DNA of 64,000 bases, from contig NZ_JACXZC010000003.1 in the NCBI RefSeq assembly GCF_020281205.1, positions 1 through 64,000 of the forward strand, read 5' to 3'. The first letter of the stretch is position 1, and each line of letters starts with the position of its first letter. The notes under the pieces were generated by a model that saw only the letters and a program-made list of their open reading frames with translations, made no database searches and was not told the DNA's origin. Of the stretch, positions 8,121 through 17,800 are shown piece by piece. The translations under genes were made by a program, and so were the position numbers. This DNA comes from Empedobacter stercoris. Its GTDB lineage: Bacteria > Bacteroidota > Bacteroidia > Flavobacteriales > Weeksellaceae.

Positions 8121-10457
8121 ATGGAAAACAATAAAAATTCTAAAACAAGCAAAACTTCTAAAGCAAAAAAGAAGTTCAATAGCTTTTCATTTGCTAAAAA
8201 AATAATTGTAACCATTTGGGTACTATTTTTTGGCGCAATAATAGGAGTTTTCGGCATATTTTGGGCAACCTCTAACGGATGGTTAGGTGAAATTCCAAAT
8301 GTTCGTGATTTAGAAAATCCTGATATTTATGTTTCGTCAGAAATTATTTCATCTGATGGCGTTTTATTAGATCGTTTCGAAGCAGAACGAAGAACTCCGA
8401 TTGATTACAAAGACTTACCACCACATTTGGTAGATGCTTTATTAGCAAAAGAGGATATTCGTTTCTTTGATCACTCTGGCGTAGACGTTAAAGCCGCTGC
8501 GCGTGCAATCACATCGGGTGGTGATTCGGGTGGTGGATCTACGATTACACAACAGTTGGCAAAGCAATTGTACACAAAAGATCCTTCTTCTAACAAAGTA
8601 AAACGTGTTATACAAAAGTTAAAAGAATGGGTGACTTCTGTACAATTAGAGAAGTTATATACGAAAGAAGAAATTATTGCCATGTACTTTAATAAATTCG
8701 ATTTTATTTATGGTGCAAAAGGAATTGAATCTGCTTCTAAGGTATATTTTAATAAAACAACAAAAGAATTAAACTTAGACGAAGCCGCAACTTTAGTTTC
8801 GATGTTTCAAAATCCAGTTGCTTATAATCCTGTAAAATATCCAGAAGTTTCGAAAGAAAAGAGAAATCTTGTATTGGATCAAATGATGAAATACAATAAA
8901 ATTTCTCAAGCTGAAGGTGAAGCTGCAAAATCAGCTCCTTTAGTTACAGATAAGCAAGATATTATGAAACAAGATGAATCGCATTCAGCTTATTTCAAAT
9001 CAGCTTTAAGAAAAGAGATTAAAGAATGGATGGTTGAATATGAGAAAGAAACAGGGAAATCATATAACCTTGAAAAAGATGGTCTTAAAATTTATGTCAC
9101 ATTAGATTCGAGAATGCAAGCTTTAGCTGAAGCTGCTGTTAAAAAACATTTGAAAGTTTTGCAAGATCAATTTTTTGGAGAACAAAGAGGACGAAGTTTA
9201 GCACCATTTTATAATATTTCTGCAGATAAACGATTAAGAATTTTCAAGCAATCTATGCAACGTACAGATTTGTATAAGAAAATGAAAGCAGAAGGGAAGT
9301 CGGAAGCAGAAATAGAAACCGTTTTCACAACGCCCCGAGATTCTGTTAAGTTCTTTACATGGAACGGAATTCAATATAAAAAAGGAAAAACTTTAATGGA
9401 TTCTATCGAATATCATAAACATATTTTACAAGCAGGTTTGATGTCGATGGATCCAAAAGACGGAACAATCAAAGCTTGGGTTGGTGGTATAGATTGGGAT
9501 TATTTCAAATTTGACCACGTAAAACAAGCGCGTCGTCAAGTAGGTTCTACGTTCAAACCATTTGTTTATGCAACAGCGATTAATCAATTGGGATTAACGC
9601 CTTGTCATACCGTTTCGAACGAAAGAATCCCAGGGAATTGGTCTCCTCGTAATGCAAACGGTCGCTATGGAGGTTCTCAAGATTTGAGAACGGCATTGGC
9701 TTATTCTACAAATATTGTTGCAGCTCGTTTGATTATGCAAACAGGTACAGAACCTGTGATTCAAATGACACGAGATTTAGGAGTTGAATCGCCAATCGTT
9801 AATGATCCTACTATTGCATTAGGTTCTGCCGACTTGTCTTTATACGAAATGGTTGGTGCGATGAGTGCTTTTGCAAATGGTGGAATTTATATTAAACCAC
9901 AATTAATCTTAAGAATAGAAGATAAACAAGGAAAAGTAATCAAAGATTATACGCCTCAAACCAGAGAAGTAGTCAATGAAAATGTAGCTTACACGATGAT
10001 TGATTTGATGAAAGGTGTTGTAGACAGAGGTTCAGGTGCTCGTTTGAGAAACCGTTATGGATTAACTGCTGAGATTGCTGGTAAAACAGGAACAACAAAC
10101 GAAAACTCGGATGGTTGGTTTATGGGATTAACGCCTAATTTAGTAACTGGAGTTTGGGTCGGAGCAGAAGATCGATTTGCACATTTCGCAAGTACAGCAA
10201 TAGGGCAAGGAGCGAATACAGCTTTACCTATTTGGGCGTACTATATGCAAGGAGTGTACAAACAAGGAGGGAAGTTTGGTGTTACTGCTGGAGATAAATT
10301 TGATAAACCAAAGGATATCGAAAAACATTGGGATTGTTCAAATACCTATGGATTCCATCAGTATGATCAAAGTTATGACCCAGGACCTATAATTGAAGGA
10401 AGTGGAAGCGAAAGCGTAGGAGAGAACTACGAAATTCCTGAAGAAGAAATAGAATAA
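8121..10457 (+). CDS. Class A penicillin-binding protein 1A (transglycosylase/transpeptidase)
   Basis: This bifunctional peptidoglycan synthase has 778 residues. A Lys-rich cytoplasmic start is followed by one membrane anchor at about residues 28-52. The GT51 transglycosylase domain shows EDIRFFDHSGVD (catalytic Glu near 111) and STITQQLAKQLY (near 140). The transpeptidase domain shows the SxxK box STFKPF (Ser near 476), the SxN box STN (near 529) and the KTGT box in GKTGTTNENSDGW (near 655). It starts six bases after gldH and is probably the last gene of the ricT-gldH operon, ending at a strong terminator. The C-terminus is acidic. Confidence 0.95.
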   Translation: MENNKNSKTSKTSKAKKKFNSFSFAKKIIVTIWVLFFGAIIGVFGIFWATSNGWLGEIPNVRDLENPDIYVSSEIISSDGVLLDRFEAERRTPIDYKDLPPHLVDALLAKEDIRFFDHSGVDVKAAARAITSGGDSGGGSTITQQLAKQLYTKDPSSNKVKRVIQKLKEWVTSVQLEKLYTKEEIIAMYFNKFDFIYGAKGIESASKVYFNKTTKELNLDEAATLVSMFQNPVAYNPVKYPEVSKEKRNLVLDQMMKYNKISQAEGEAAKSAPLVTDKQDIMKQDESHSAYFKSALRKEIKEWMVEYEKETGKSYNLEKDGLKIYVTLDSRMQALAEAAVKKHLKVLQDQFFGEQRGRSLAPFYNISADKRLRIFKQSMQRTDLYKKMKAEGKSEAEIETVFTTPRDSVKFFTWNGIQYKKGKTLMDSIEYHKHILQAGLMSMDPKDGTIKAWVGGIDWDYFKFDHVKQARRQVGSTFKPFVYATAINQLGLTPCHTVSNERIPGNWSPRNANGRYGGSQDLRTALAYSTNIVAARLIMQTGTEPVIQMTRDLGVESPIVNDPTIALGSADLSLYEMVGAMSAFANGGIYIKPQLILRIEDKQGKVIKDYTPQTREVVNENVAYTMIDLMKGVVDRGSGARLRNRYGLTAEIAGKTGTTNENSDGWFMGLTPNLVTGVWVGAEDRFAHFASTAIGQGANTALPIWAYYMQGVYKQGGKFGVTAGDKFDKPKDIEKHWDCSNTYGFHQYDQSYDPGPIIEGSGSESVGENYEIPEEEIE

Positions 10458-10469
10458 CAATTCATATTA

Positions 10470-10503
10470 CAAAAATAGCCACTCAATTTGAGAGGCTATT
10501 TTG
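10470..10503. terminator. Bidirectional terminator after PBP1A
   Basis: AAAATAGCC-CTCAA pairs with TTGAG-GGCTATTTT with matched mismatches, flanked by A and T runs. Confidence 0.8.
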
Positions 10504-10507
10504 ATTT

Positions 10508-10729
10508 TTATTCATCTTTATTTTCGTTTTCATTATCAAACTGATTGTTGTAAGCATCACGTTCTTGCGCTAATTTTTTTTCGCGTTGTTTCTTCATAAA
10601 ATCTCTAATCGTCATATAAGTTAATAACACAACAAGAGCGGCAACTAAAAAATAATTGGCATAGGTAAATATAGTGGTAATCGTATCTGCGACTACATCT
10701 TCTGGCGTTGTGTCAACTTGCTCTTCCAT
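10508..10729 (-). CDS. Small single-pass membrane protein, unknown function
   Basis: The product has 73 residues. An acidic N-terminus (MEEQVDTTPEDVV) is followed by one hydrophobic helix at about residues 25-45 (NYFLVAALVVLLTYMTI), then a strongly basic stretch (RDFMKKQREKKLAQ) and an acidic Asn-rich end. The basic block after the helix suggests an N-out, C-in orientation. I do not recognise the family. The gene is convergent with PBP1A across a terminator and divergent from metG. Its codon use and length look genuine, but no function can be assigned. Confidence 0.65.
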   Translation of the reverse strand: MEEQVDTTPEDVVADTITTIFTYANYFLVAALVVLLTYMTIRDFMKKQREKKLAQERDAYNNQFDNENENKDE

Positions 10730-10787
10730 AAAATTGTTTTACCTTATAAATTTAGAAAAAGGTTTTAACAAAACAAACAACAAATCG

Positions 10788-10795
10788 TATCTTTG
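10788..10795 (+). promoter_or_regulatory. Candidate -7 box for metG
   Basis: TATCTTTG, 21 nt before the metG ATG. A weak TTTT element sits about 21 bp upstream of it. Confidence 0.55.
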
Positions 10796-10816
10796 TAGCT
10801 TATAGATTATAAGCAG

Positions 10817-12853
10817 ATGAGTCATCCAAAAAGATATACAATTACAGCAGCGTTACCATACGCTAATGGTCCATTGCACATAGGTCATATGGCAGGTGTG
10901 TATGTTCCTTCTGATATTTATGCACGCTTTTTAAGACGTAAAGGAAAAGATGTAGCATTTATTGGAGGATCTGATGAACACGGTATTCCAATTACAATTC
11001 GTGCCAAAAAAGAAGGTGTTACGCCACAAGATATTGTTGATCGATACCACGAAAACATCAAAAGTACATTAGAAAATTTTGGTGTAACATTCGATATTTA
11101 TTCTCGTACAACTTCAGCTAAACACAGAGAAGTTTCGCAAGATTTTTTCAAAACATTGTACAATAACAATAAGTTTACGGAAGAAATTACAGAGCAATTT
11201 TACGACGAAGAAGCACACGAATTTTTAGCAGATCGATACATTCGAGGAGAATGTCCAAAATGTCAAAATCCTGATGCCTATGGTGATCAATGCGAGAAAT
11301 GTGGTTCAACATTAAGTCCAGAAGAGTTAATTAATCCACGTTCTGCATTATCGGGAAATACACCCATCAAAAAAGAAACAAAAAACTGGTATCTACCATT
11401 AGATCAATACCAAGATTTCTTATCAAAATGGATTTTAGAAGGTCACAAAAATGATTGGAAATCGAGTGTTTATGGTCAAGTTAAATCATGGTTAGATGAT
11501 GGTTTAAAACCTCGTGCTATGACGCGTGATTTGAATTGGGGAGTTCCAGTTCCTGTAGAAGGTGCAGAAGGAAAAGTAATGTATGTTTGGTTTGATGCGC
11601 CAATTGGTTATATTTCTTTTACGCAAGAATGGGCGGAGCAAAACGGTAAGAATTGGAAAGATTATTGGCAAAATGAAGAAACGAAATTAGTTCATTTCAT
11701 CGGAAAAGATAATATTGTTTTCCACTGTATTATTTTCCCAACTATGATGAAAGCGCATGGTGATTACATTATGCCAGACAATGTCCCTGCAAACGAATTT
11801 TTAAATTTAGAAGATGACAAAATTTCAACATCTCGTAATTGGGCTGTTTGGGCGCACGAATATTTAGAAGATTTCCCTGGTCAACAAGATACATTGCGTT
11901 ATGTGCTGACGGCGAATATGCCAGAAAACAAGGATAATAACTTTACTTGGAAAGATTTTCAAACAAAAAATAATTCTGAATTAGTTGGAATTTTAGGAAA
12001 CTTTATCAACCGTGTAATGGTTTTATCGCACAAATATTACGAGGGAATTGTTCCTTCAAAAACAATCGAATTTGAAGAATTAACAGAAATCAAATATTTT
12101 GCAAAACGTATCGGAGATCATTTAGAAAAATATGAATTTCGCGCAGCGCTAACAGAATATATGAATTTAGCTCGTCTTGGAAATCAATTTTTACAAGCAC
12201 AAGAACCTTGGAAAAAAGGAGATGATGCAGAAACTGTAAAAGGTATTATGTATGCTGCAACGCAAATTTCTGCTGCATTAGCTCAGTTAGGTGAACCTTT
12301 TATTCCATTTGCATCGGAAAAAATGTTAGCGATGATGAACTTAGAGAAAATGTCATGGAACGAATTAGAATCGACGGATGAATATGTTCAAGCAGGTCAT
12401 CAATTAGGGAAATCGGAATTAATTTTTGCGAAAATTGAAGACGAAGCCATCGAAGCACAAATCAATAAATTAAACGAAAGTAAAGTTAAAAATAACATGA
12501 CAAACCCAAACACAGAACCTCAAAAAGAATTGATTTCTTTTGATGATTTTCAAAAAATGGATATCCGTATAGGAACTATTTTAGAAGCGAAAAAAGTGGA
12601 GAAAGCGGATAAATTATTCGAACTAAAAGTAGATACTGGAATGGATGTTCGTACAATTGTTTCTGGTATTGCAGAACATTTTACGTTAGAAGAAATCGTT
12701 GGGAAACAAGCAATGGTTTTAGCAAATTTAGCACCTCGTAAAATTCGTGGAATCGAATCGAACGGAATGTTATTATTTGCGGATAAAGCAGACGGAAAAT
12801 TAACGTTTGTGAATCCAGAAGAAGAAACGCCAAATGGTGTGCAAGTTGGATAA
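10817..12853 (+). CDS. metG: Methionine--tRNA ligase with C-terminal tRNA-binding domain
   Basis: This class I synthetase charges initiator and elongator tRNA-Met. Visible parts are the HIGH motif in [13 protein letters not shown] (residues 15-27), a zinc knuckle ([18 protein letters not shown], four Cys), and the KMSKS-equivalent [13 protein letters not shown]-terminal EMAP/Trbp111-type tRNA-binding domain follows from about residue 570 ([26 protein letters not shown]). The total of 678 residues matches the long, dimeric form. The gene is monocistronic, with its own promoter and a hairpin terminator downstream. Confidence 0.97.
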   Translation: MSHPKRYTITAALPYANGPLHIGHMAGVYVPSDIYARFLRRKGKDVAFIGGSDEHGIPITIRAKKEGVTPQDIVDRYHENIKSTLENFGVTFDIYSRTTSAKHREVSQDFFKTLYNNNKFTEEITEQFYDEEAHEFLADRYIRGECPKCQNPDAYGDQCEKCGSTLSPEELINPRSALSGNTPIKKETKNWYLPLDQYQDFLSKWILEGHKNDWKSSVYGQVKSWLDDGLKPRAMTRDLNWGVPVPVEGAEGKVMYVWFDAPIGYISFTQEWAEQNGKNWKDYWQNEETKLVHFIGKDNIVFHCIIFPTMMKAHGDYIMPDNVPANEFLNLEDDKISTSRNWAVWAHEYLEDFPGQQDTLRYVLTANMPENKDNNFTWKDFQTKNNSELVGILGNFINRVMVLSHKYYEGIVPSKTIEFEELTEIKYFAKRIGDHLEKYEFRAALTEYMNLARLGNQFLQAQEPWKKGDDAETVKGIMYAATQISAALAQLGEPFIPFASEKMLAMMNLEKMSWNELESTDEYVQAGHQLGKSELIFAKIEDEAIEAQINKLNESKVKNNMTNPNTEPQKELISFDDFQKMDIRIGTILEAKKVEKADKLFELKVDTGMDVRTIVSGIAEHFTLEEIVGKQAMVLANLAPRKIRGIESNGMLLFADKADGKLTFVNPEEETPNGVQVG

Positions 12854-12885
12854 ACTTAGATTTTAGCTATAAGTATTGAGATATT

Positions 12886-12920
12886 AGAAAGCCACTTCAT
12901 CGAAGTGGCTTTTATTTTGA
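12886..12920. terminator. Bidirectional terminator after metG
   Basis: AAAGCCACTTC pairs with GAAGTGGCTTT around ATC, followed by TATTTT. Confidence 0.8.
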
Positions 12921-12928
12921 CAATTATC

Positions 12929-13228
12929 TTATCCTTCTTTCTTCCATTCTTTAATTGAAGAATTGTAAACGTTTGATTCTCCAATACTCAATCCATACCA
13001 AATAATATAGACCGAATCGTTTTCTTTTTGATAAAAAACAGGGCTATCCATTTCTTCTGACAATCCAAGTTCTCTAACATTCTCTGGAATTCTATTATTT
13101 ACTTTTCGAAAATTTTCAACCTTTTCTAATAATTCCTTAGCAAATTTTTCTTTCTTACTTTTGAAACTACAACTATAAAATCCTATTAAAAAAGATAATA
13201 AAACAAAAAAAGTTATTCTAATCTTCAT
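12929..13228 (-). CDS. Small predicted lipoprotein, unknown function
   Basis: The product has 99 residues. The N-terminus MKIRITFFVLLSFLIGFYSC is a lipoprotein signal peptide with the lipobox FYSC (Cys at 20). The mature part starts with a Lys-rich helix (KKEKFAKELLEKVENFRKVNNRIPENVRELGL). It follows the 146-residue gene with a 2-bp gap and probably shares a transcript with gpsA. The NRIPENVREL segment is reminiscent of pseudopilin-like sequences but is too short to assign. Function is unknown. Confidence 0.65.
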   Translation of the reverse strand: MKIRITFFVLLSFLIGFYSCSFKSKKEKFAKELLEKVENFRKVNNRIPENVRELGLSEEMDSPVFYQKENDSVYIIWYGLSIGESNVYNSSIKEWKKEG

Positions 13229-13230
13229 CC

Positions 13231-13671
13231 CTAAACATTCTCAGGAAAAGTAAACGAATCGCGTGCATTCATTTTTTCTTCCACAATTTTGCGTTCTTGT
13301 GCAATCAATTTATCTTCTTCTGTTGGAAATTGAAAAATTCCAGAATGTGTACTTTCAATCCGTTTTAAAACCTGATAAGCAGCCAAAGCTTTTTCCGAAT
13401 TATTTTGATTGATATACACTCGGATTGCTTTCATAAAAGACAAGATATTTTTCTTTTTCAATTCATCTGCTAACAAAAACTGATCGCGTTCTTCGTTGAT
13501 TTCTAACAATGTTGATAAATTGTTGTCATCAATTTTGTAGTACGATTGTAACATTTGATTGAAAATAATCAAGAAACCATCGTCAGAATTGCCTATCTCC
13601 ATAGAAATAATTCGCGCCAATGTTTTGTTTAATTCTTGAATATATTTTGAAATAAAATCTTGTTTAATCAT
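13231..13671 (-). CDS. Conserved-looking cytoplasmic protein, unknown function
   Basis: The 146-residue product is predicted to be helical and soluble, with no signal peptide or membrane segment. It starts one base after the gpsA stop, so gpsA, this gene and the small lipoprotein gene form a tight minus-strand operon. It has a TPR-like look in the stretch KAIRVYINQNNSEKALAAYQVLKRI, but only one such unit is visible. I do not recognise the family. Confidence 0.6.
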   Translation of the reverse strand: MIKQDFISKYIQELNKTLARIISMEIGNSDDGFLIIFNQMLQSYYKIDDNNLSTLLEINEERDQFLLADELKKKNILSFMKAIRVYINQNNSEKALAAYQVLKRIESTHSGIFQFPTEEDKLIAQERKIVEEKMNARDSFTFPENV

Positions 13672-13672
13672 C

Positions 13673-14674
13673 TTAATCTAATTTTTTAGACAGCTTTTCG
13701 ATTGTTTTCGAAGCATTTTTACCTTCATATAAAATCTTATGAACCGCGTTGATAATTGGTGCTTTTATCTGATATTGTTCATTCATTATCGCCACACCTT
13801 TTGTTGCGTAATAACCTTCAGCAACCATATTCATTTCCAAAATAGCAGATTTTACGGTATAGCCTTTTCCAATCATATTTCCGAACATTCGGTTTCGCGA
13901 GAAGAATGAATAACCTGTAACCAACAAATCGCCTAAATAAGCAGAATCGTTAATTTTACGTTTTACAGGACTTACTGTTTTTAGAATATGATTCATTTCT
14001 CGGATTGCATTACTCATCAAAACTGCTTGAAAATTATCGCCATAGCCCAAACCATGTGCAATACCAGCCGCAATAGCGTAAATGTTTTTTAATACAGCAC
14101 CAAATTCAGTTCCGTATATATCGTTTGAGAGCTTTGTTTTGATAAAATCACACGCTAAACAATCGGCAACAATTTGTGCTTTTTCTTTTTCTTGTGCTGC
14201 AATTGTTAGATAAGAAAGTCGCTCTAATGCTACTTCTTCTGCGTGGCAAGGACCACTTACAATTCCTAATTGTTCTTCTTTTAAGTCGAAGTTTTCAAAC
14301 AAATATTGTCCGACCAATTGATAATGATCAGGAATAATTCCTTTTATTGATGTTACCACAAATTTATCTGTTAACGGAACAGTTAATTTACTCAAACAAT
14401 CGGCTACGTAAATAGATGGTACAACAATGAAAATAATATCAGAATTGGCTACAACTTCGTTGATATCTGTTGATATTTTTAGTTTTTCTGATTTAAACTC
14501 AACATCAGTCAAATAATTTGGATTGTGTCTATTACGCTCCAAATGGCCTTTTACGTATTCATCTTTTACCCACCAGTTGAAAGTTTCAAGGTTTTTATTC
14601 AGCATTTTTGCAATCGCAGTTGCCCAGCTTCCATTCCCTATTAATCCAACTTTACGATTAGATAACTCTATCAT
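13673..14674 (-). CDS. gpsA: NAD(P)H-dependent glycerol-3-phosphate dehydrogenase
   Basis: The enzyme reduces dihydroxyacetone phosphate to sn-glycerol-3-phosphate for phospholipid synthesis. The 333-residue protein begins with the Rossmann nucleotide-binding loop GLIGNGSWATAIAKML. It carries the GpsA-specific SGPCHAEEVAL and the catalytic Lys region VLKNIYAIAAGIAHGLGYGDN, followed by LGDLLVTGYS. A -7 box (TAACTTTG) lies on the minus strand at 14694-14701. It is the first gene of a three-gene operon and diverges from the flippase gene. Confidence 0.95.
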   Translation of the reverse strand: MIELSNRKVGLIGNGSWATAIAKMLNKNLETFNWWVKDEYVKGHLERNRHNPNYLTDVEFKSEKLKISTDINEVVANSDIIFIVVPSIYVADCLSKLTVPLTDKFVVTSIKGIIPDHYQLVGQYLFENFDLKEEQLGIVSGPCHAEEVALERLSYLTIAAQEKEKAQIVADCLACDFIKTKLSNDIYGTEFGAVLKNIYAIAAGIAHGLGYGDNFQAVLMSNAIREMNHILKTVSPVKRKINDSAYLGDLLVTGYSFFSRNRMFGNMIGKGYTVKSAILEMNMVAEGYYATKGVAIMNEQYQIKAPIINAVHKILYEGKNASKTIEKLSKKLD

Positions 14675-14693
14675 AATATATGTATTGAACAGA

Positions 14694-14701
14694 CAAAGTT
14701 A
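14694..14701 (-). promoter_or_regulatory. Candidate -7 box for gpsA operon
   Basis: TAACTTTG on the minus strand, 19 nt before the gpsA ATG. Confidence 0.45.
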
Positions 14702-14770
14702 ATTAATTTGTAGCTTCGGTATTTTGAATTTTACAAAAAGAACATCAATTTTGTATAAATTTTAACGGCC

Positions 14771-16189
14771 TTGTACAAAAAACTTTTTAGTGAGACCATT
14801 ATTTATGGTATTGGCTCAATTTTGCCGAGATTAATCATGTTTGCATTGACACCATTTATTATTGGTAAAACTGCAGAAGGAGATTTCTCTATTTTCGGTC
14901 AGCTGTATGCTGCTGTCTCATTTCTTAATGTGATTTTGACATTTGGTTTCGAAACAGCATTTTTCAGATATGCTACAGAAGAAAGTTTGTATCAAAAAGT
15001 ATTGAATACATCTTTTTGGTTTATGACTTTAACTTCATCTGTTATGATGGTGTTGTTGTATGTTTTTTTACAACCTTTGGCAGATTTTGCCAATTACACC
15101 GATCATCCCGAATACCTTTTATGGTTTGGTTGGATTGCTTTCTTTGACACCCTTTGTGTTATTCCGTTCGCTGTTCTTCGTTTCAAGAATCGACCAATTT
15201 TATACTCCAGCATAAAAGTTTTTCAGAACGTATTTCAAGCGATTTTAACCATCGTTTTATTGTACTACGTATCTTTTGATGTTATGAATGGATTAGGGTT
15301 TGATAATACAATTTCATATCCATTTATCTCAAATTTAATTGCAAGTATTCTTGGTTTTATATTGTTGTTTGGTGTGATTCGTCAAGTACAATTTAAGTTT
15401 GATAAACCTTTATTCAAAACGATGTTTATATACGCTTATCCCCTTATGATTGCTGGTTTGGGTTATGTTTTGAACGAAAATTTTGATAAATTAGTTCAAC
15501 GACAATTTATTGATGAAGATGCTGCAGGTTCCTACGCAGCATGTTATAAATTAGCGACTTTGATGACGCTTTTTGTTACAGCCTACCGAATGGGAATTGA
15601 ACCATTCTTTTTTAAAGTTGCTAAAAAAGAAGATGCAAAACAGATGTATGCCAATATCCTTTTCTTTTTTAGTATTATTTGTAACATTGTAATTCTCGGA
15701 ATATTAGCAAACATCGATTGGATTAAGCAACTATTCATTATCAAATCATCTTATTGGATTGCGTTGGATATTGTTCCAATTATTTTAATTGCTAATTTAT
15801 TTTTTGGAATTTATTACAACCTTTCAACATGGTATAAAGTCACAGATAGAACAAATATCGGAACTATAATTTCATTAATTGGAGGTGCAATCACCATTAT
15901 ATTAAACATCCTCTTATTACCAAAATATGGATTTATGGTTTCTGCATGGACGACTTTAATTGCTTATGGTGTAATGATGGTGATTTCGTACATTTGGGGA
16001 CAGAAAGTTTATCCGATTCCTTACAAAGTCAATAAAATATTACTTTATATGGGAATTGCAATCGCATTAGGTTGGACAAATTATTTTGTGCTTGATTCTA
16101 ATTTGATTATTGGTAATCTAATTCTAATCGTGTACATTGCATTTATTGCTTTAGCAGAAAGAAATACACTCAAAAAATTAAGAAAATAA
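14771..16189 (+). CDS. Polysaccharide/lipid-linked oligosaccharide flippase (Wzx/MurJ-like superfamily)
   Basis: This is a polytopic inner-membrane protein of 472 residues with about 12-14 hydrophobic segments. It belongs to the polysaccharide biosynthesis/flippase part of the MOP superfamily (start [20 protein letters not shown], then [18 protein letters not shown] near the C-terminus). It likely flips an undecaprenyl-linked glycan precursor. The start is TTG at 14771. It was chosen because the N-terminal motif matches family members from this point and no ATG lies before the first helix. It is followed two bases later by dut, and belongs to an envelope block ending at tatA. Confidence 0.85.
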   Translation: MYKKLFSETIIYGIGSILPRLIMFALTPFIIGKTAEGDFSIFGQLYAAVSFLNVILTFGFETAFFRYATEESLYQKVLNTSFWFMTLTSSVMMVLLYVFLQPLADFANYTDHPEYLLWFGWIAFFDTLCVIPFAVLRFKNRPILYSSIKVFQNVFQAILTIVLLYYVSFDVMNGLGFDNTISYPFISNLIASILGFILLFGVIRQVQFKFDKPLFKTMFIYAYPLMIAGLGYVLNENFDKLVQRQFIDEDAAGSYAACYKLATLMTLFVTAYRMGIEPFFFKVAKKEDAKQMYANILFFFSIICNIVILGILANIDWIKQLFIIKSSYWIALDIVPIILIANLFFGIYYNLSTWYKVTDRTNIGTIISLIGGAITIILNILLLPKYGFMVSAWTTLIAYGVMMVISYIWGQKVYPIPYKVNKILLYMGIAIALGWTNYFVLDSNLIIGNLILIVYIAFIALAERNTLKKLRK

Positions 16190-16191
16190 AG

Positions 16192-16626
16192 ATGAAAGTA
16201 AAAGTTATCAACATCTCAAAACACGCTTTACCAGAATATAAAACAGCTTTATCTGCTGGAATGGATTTAACAGCTAATATTGATGCTCCAATCGAGTTAA
16301 AACCTTTAGAAAGAAGACTTATTCCAACAGGTTTGAGTATCGAATTGCCTGCAGGTTATGAAGCGCAAGTTCGACCTCGTAGTGGAATGGCGCTAAAACA
16401 TGGCTTAACTTGTCTTAATTCTCCTGGTACAATTGATGCAGATTATCGTGGTGAAATTGGGGTTATTTTAGCAAATGTTTCGAATGAAGCTGTAACAATC
16501 AACGATGGAGAGCGTATTGCACAATTAGTGATTGCAAAACACGAAACTATTGAATGGGAAGAAACTCAAAACTTAAATGAAACTGAACGCGGAGCTGGTG
16601 GTTTCGGTAGTACAGGAAAACAATAA
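16192..16626 (+). CDS. dut: dUTP diphosphatase
   Basis: The enzyme hydrolyses dUTP to dUMP and pyrophosphate, keeping uracil out of DNA. All five dUTPase motifs can be seen in 144 residues: [20 protein letters not shown], the catalytic Asp in [23 protein letters not shown], and the C-terminal glycine-rich [10 protein letters not shown]. Length is typical of the homotrimeric class. It lies two bases after the flippase stop and so is translationally linked to it. Confidence 0.97.
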   Translation: MKVKVINISKHALPEYKTALSAGMDLTANIDAPIELKPLERRLIPTGLSIELPAGYEAQVRPRSGMALKHGLTCLNSPGTIDADYRGEIGVILANVSNEAVTINDGERIAQLVIAKHETIEWEETQNLNETERGAGGFGSTGKQ

Positions 16627-16631
16627 AAATA

Positions 16632-16706
16632 TCATTCTGACTCGTTTCAGAATCGCATTAAAATTAAAAAGAGAAAGTTTGTCATTCTGAGCTTGTCGAA
16701 GAATCT
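16632..16706. repeat. Two intergenic TCATTCTGA elements
   Basis: TCATTCTGA occurs at 16632-16640 and 16682-16690. The first copy forms the inverted repeat ATTCTGA-ctcgtt-TCAGAAT (16634-16653). The second continues GCTTGTCGAAGAATCT and can form ATTCT/AGAAT. From general knowledge, TCATTCTGAG...GTCGAAGAATCT sequences recur between genes in many Bacteroidetes genomes. The function is unknown. Confidence 0.5.
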
Positions 16707-16771
16707 AAGATAGAATTAATTTAACTATCAATTATAAACAATCAATCTAACAAAATATTTTTACAAATAAA

Positions 16772-17794
16772 ATGAAAATTATTATCCCAATGGCAGGACG
16801 TGGTTCACGTTTGCGCCCTCATACATTAACAACACCAAAACCTTTAATTCCAATTGCAGGTAAACCAATTGTTCATCGCTTAGTAGAAGATATCGCAAAA
16901 GTATGTTCAGAAAAAATTGATGAAATTGCATTTGTAATTGGTGATTTTGGCGATGAAGTTGAAGCTGATTTAATTTCGATTGCAGAAAAATTAGGAGCAA
17001 AAGGAACAATTTGTCACCAATTAGAACCACTTGGAACAGCGCACTCTATTTGGATGGCGAAAGAAGCTTTAGACGGACCAACAGTAGTTGCATATGCAGA
17101 TACATTATTCCGTGCAGATTTCAAATTGGATATGGAATCGGATGGCGTAGTTTGGGTAAAACAAGTCGAAAATCCTTCTGCTTTCGGAGTTGTGAAATTA
17201 GATGAGCAAAATGTAATCACGGATTTTGTTGAAAAACCAAAAGAATTTGTTTCTGATTTAGCAATTATCGGGATTTATTTTTTCCGTGATGGACAAAAAT
17301 TATACAAAGAGATTGAATATTTATTAGAGAATGATATTCAGAAAGGAGGTGAATATCAATTGACAGATGCATTAGAAAATATGCGTGCTGCAGGAGATAA
17401 ATTTACGCTTGGTAAAGTTGACGAATGGATGGATTGTGGTAACAAAGCAGTTACTGTTGATACAAACACACGCGTGTTGAACTTGGATAAAGAAGATTTT
17501 AAAGGCGTTTCAGTAACTGCAACAATCGAAAATTCTTTAATCATTGAACCATGTTTTATTGGGGAAAATGTCGTGATTAAAAACTCAAAAATTGGACCTT
17601 TTGTATCATTGGGAAATGGAACGGTTATTGAAAACTCGAATATTGACAATAGTTTGATTCAAGAAAATTCAACGATTAGTAATGCTAATTTAACAGATAC
17701 AATGATCGGAAATAATGCCAAATATTTTGGTGTTTCGCGTAGTATCAGCTTAGGAGATTACTCTGAATTGGATTTCAAGTCACACGAAGCTTAA
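16772..17794 (+). CDS. Sugar-phosphate nucleotidyltransferase with left-handed beta-helix C-terminus
   Basis: The protein has 340 residues. The N-terminal nucleotidyltransferase domain shows MAGRGSRLRPHTLTTPKPLIPIAGKPI, an LGTAHSIWMA block, the metal-binding ADTLF, and VEKPKE. From about residue 245 it has imperfect hexapeptide repeats (VTATIENSLIIEPCFIGENVVIKNSKIGPF), typical of a left-handed beta-helix. It resembles the glucose-1-phosphate thymidylyl-/uridylyltransferase group. The sugar cannot be named with certainty. Its position between dut and a DUF4292 lipoprotein gene is an arrangement I recall from Flavobacteriia, and suggests a surface-glycan role. Confidence 0.88.
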   Translation: MKIIIPMAGRGSRLRPHTLTTPKPLIPIAGKPIVHRLVEDIAKVCSEKIDEIAFVIGDFGDEVEADLISIAEKLGAKGTICHQLEPLGTAHSIWMAKEALDGPTVVAYADTLFRADFKLDMESDGVVWVKQVENPSAFGVVKLDEQNVITDFVEKPKEFVSDLAIIGIYFFRDGQKLYKEIEYLLENDIQKGGEYQLTDALENMRAAGDKFTLGKVDEWMDCGNKAVTVDTNTRVLNLDKEDFKGVSVTATIENSLIIEPCFIGENVVIKNSKIGPFVSLGNGTVIENSNIDNSLIQENSTISNANLTDTMIGNNAKYFGVSRSISLGDYSELDFKSHEA

Positions 17795-17800
17795 TAAAAT

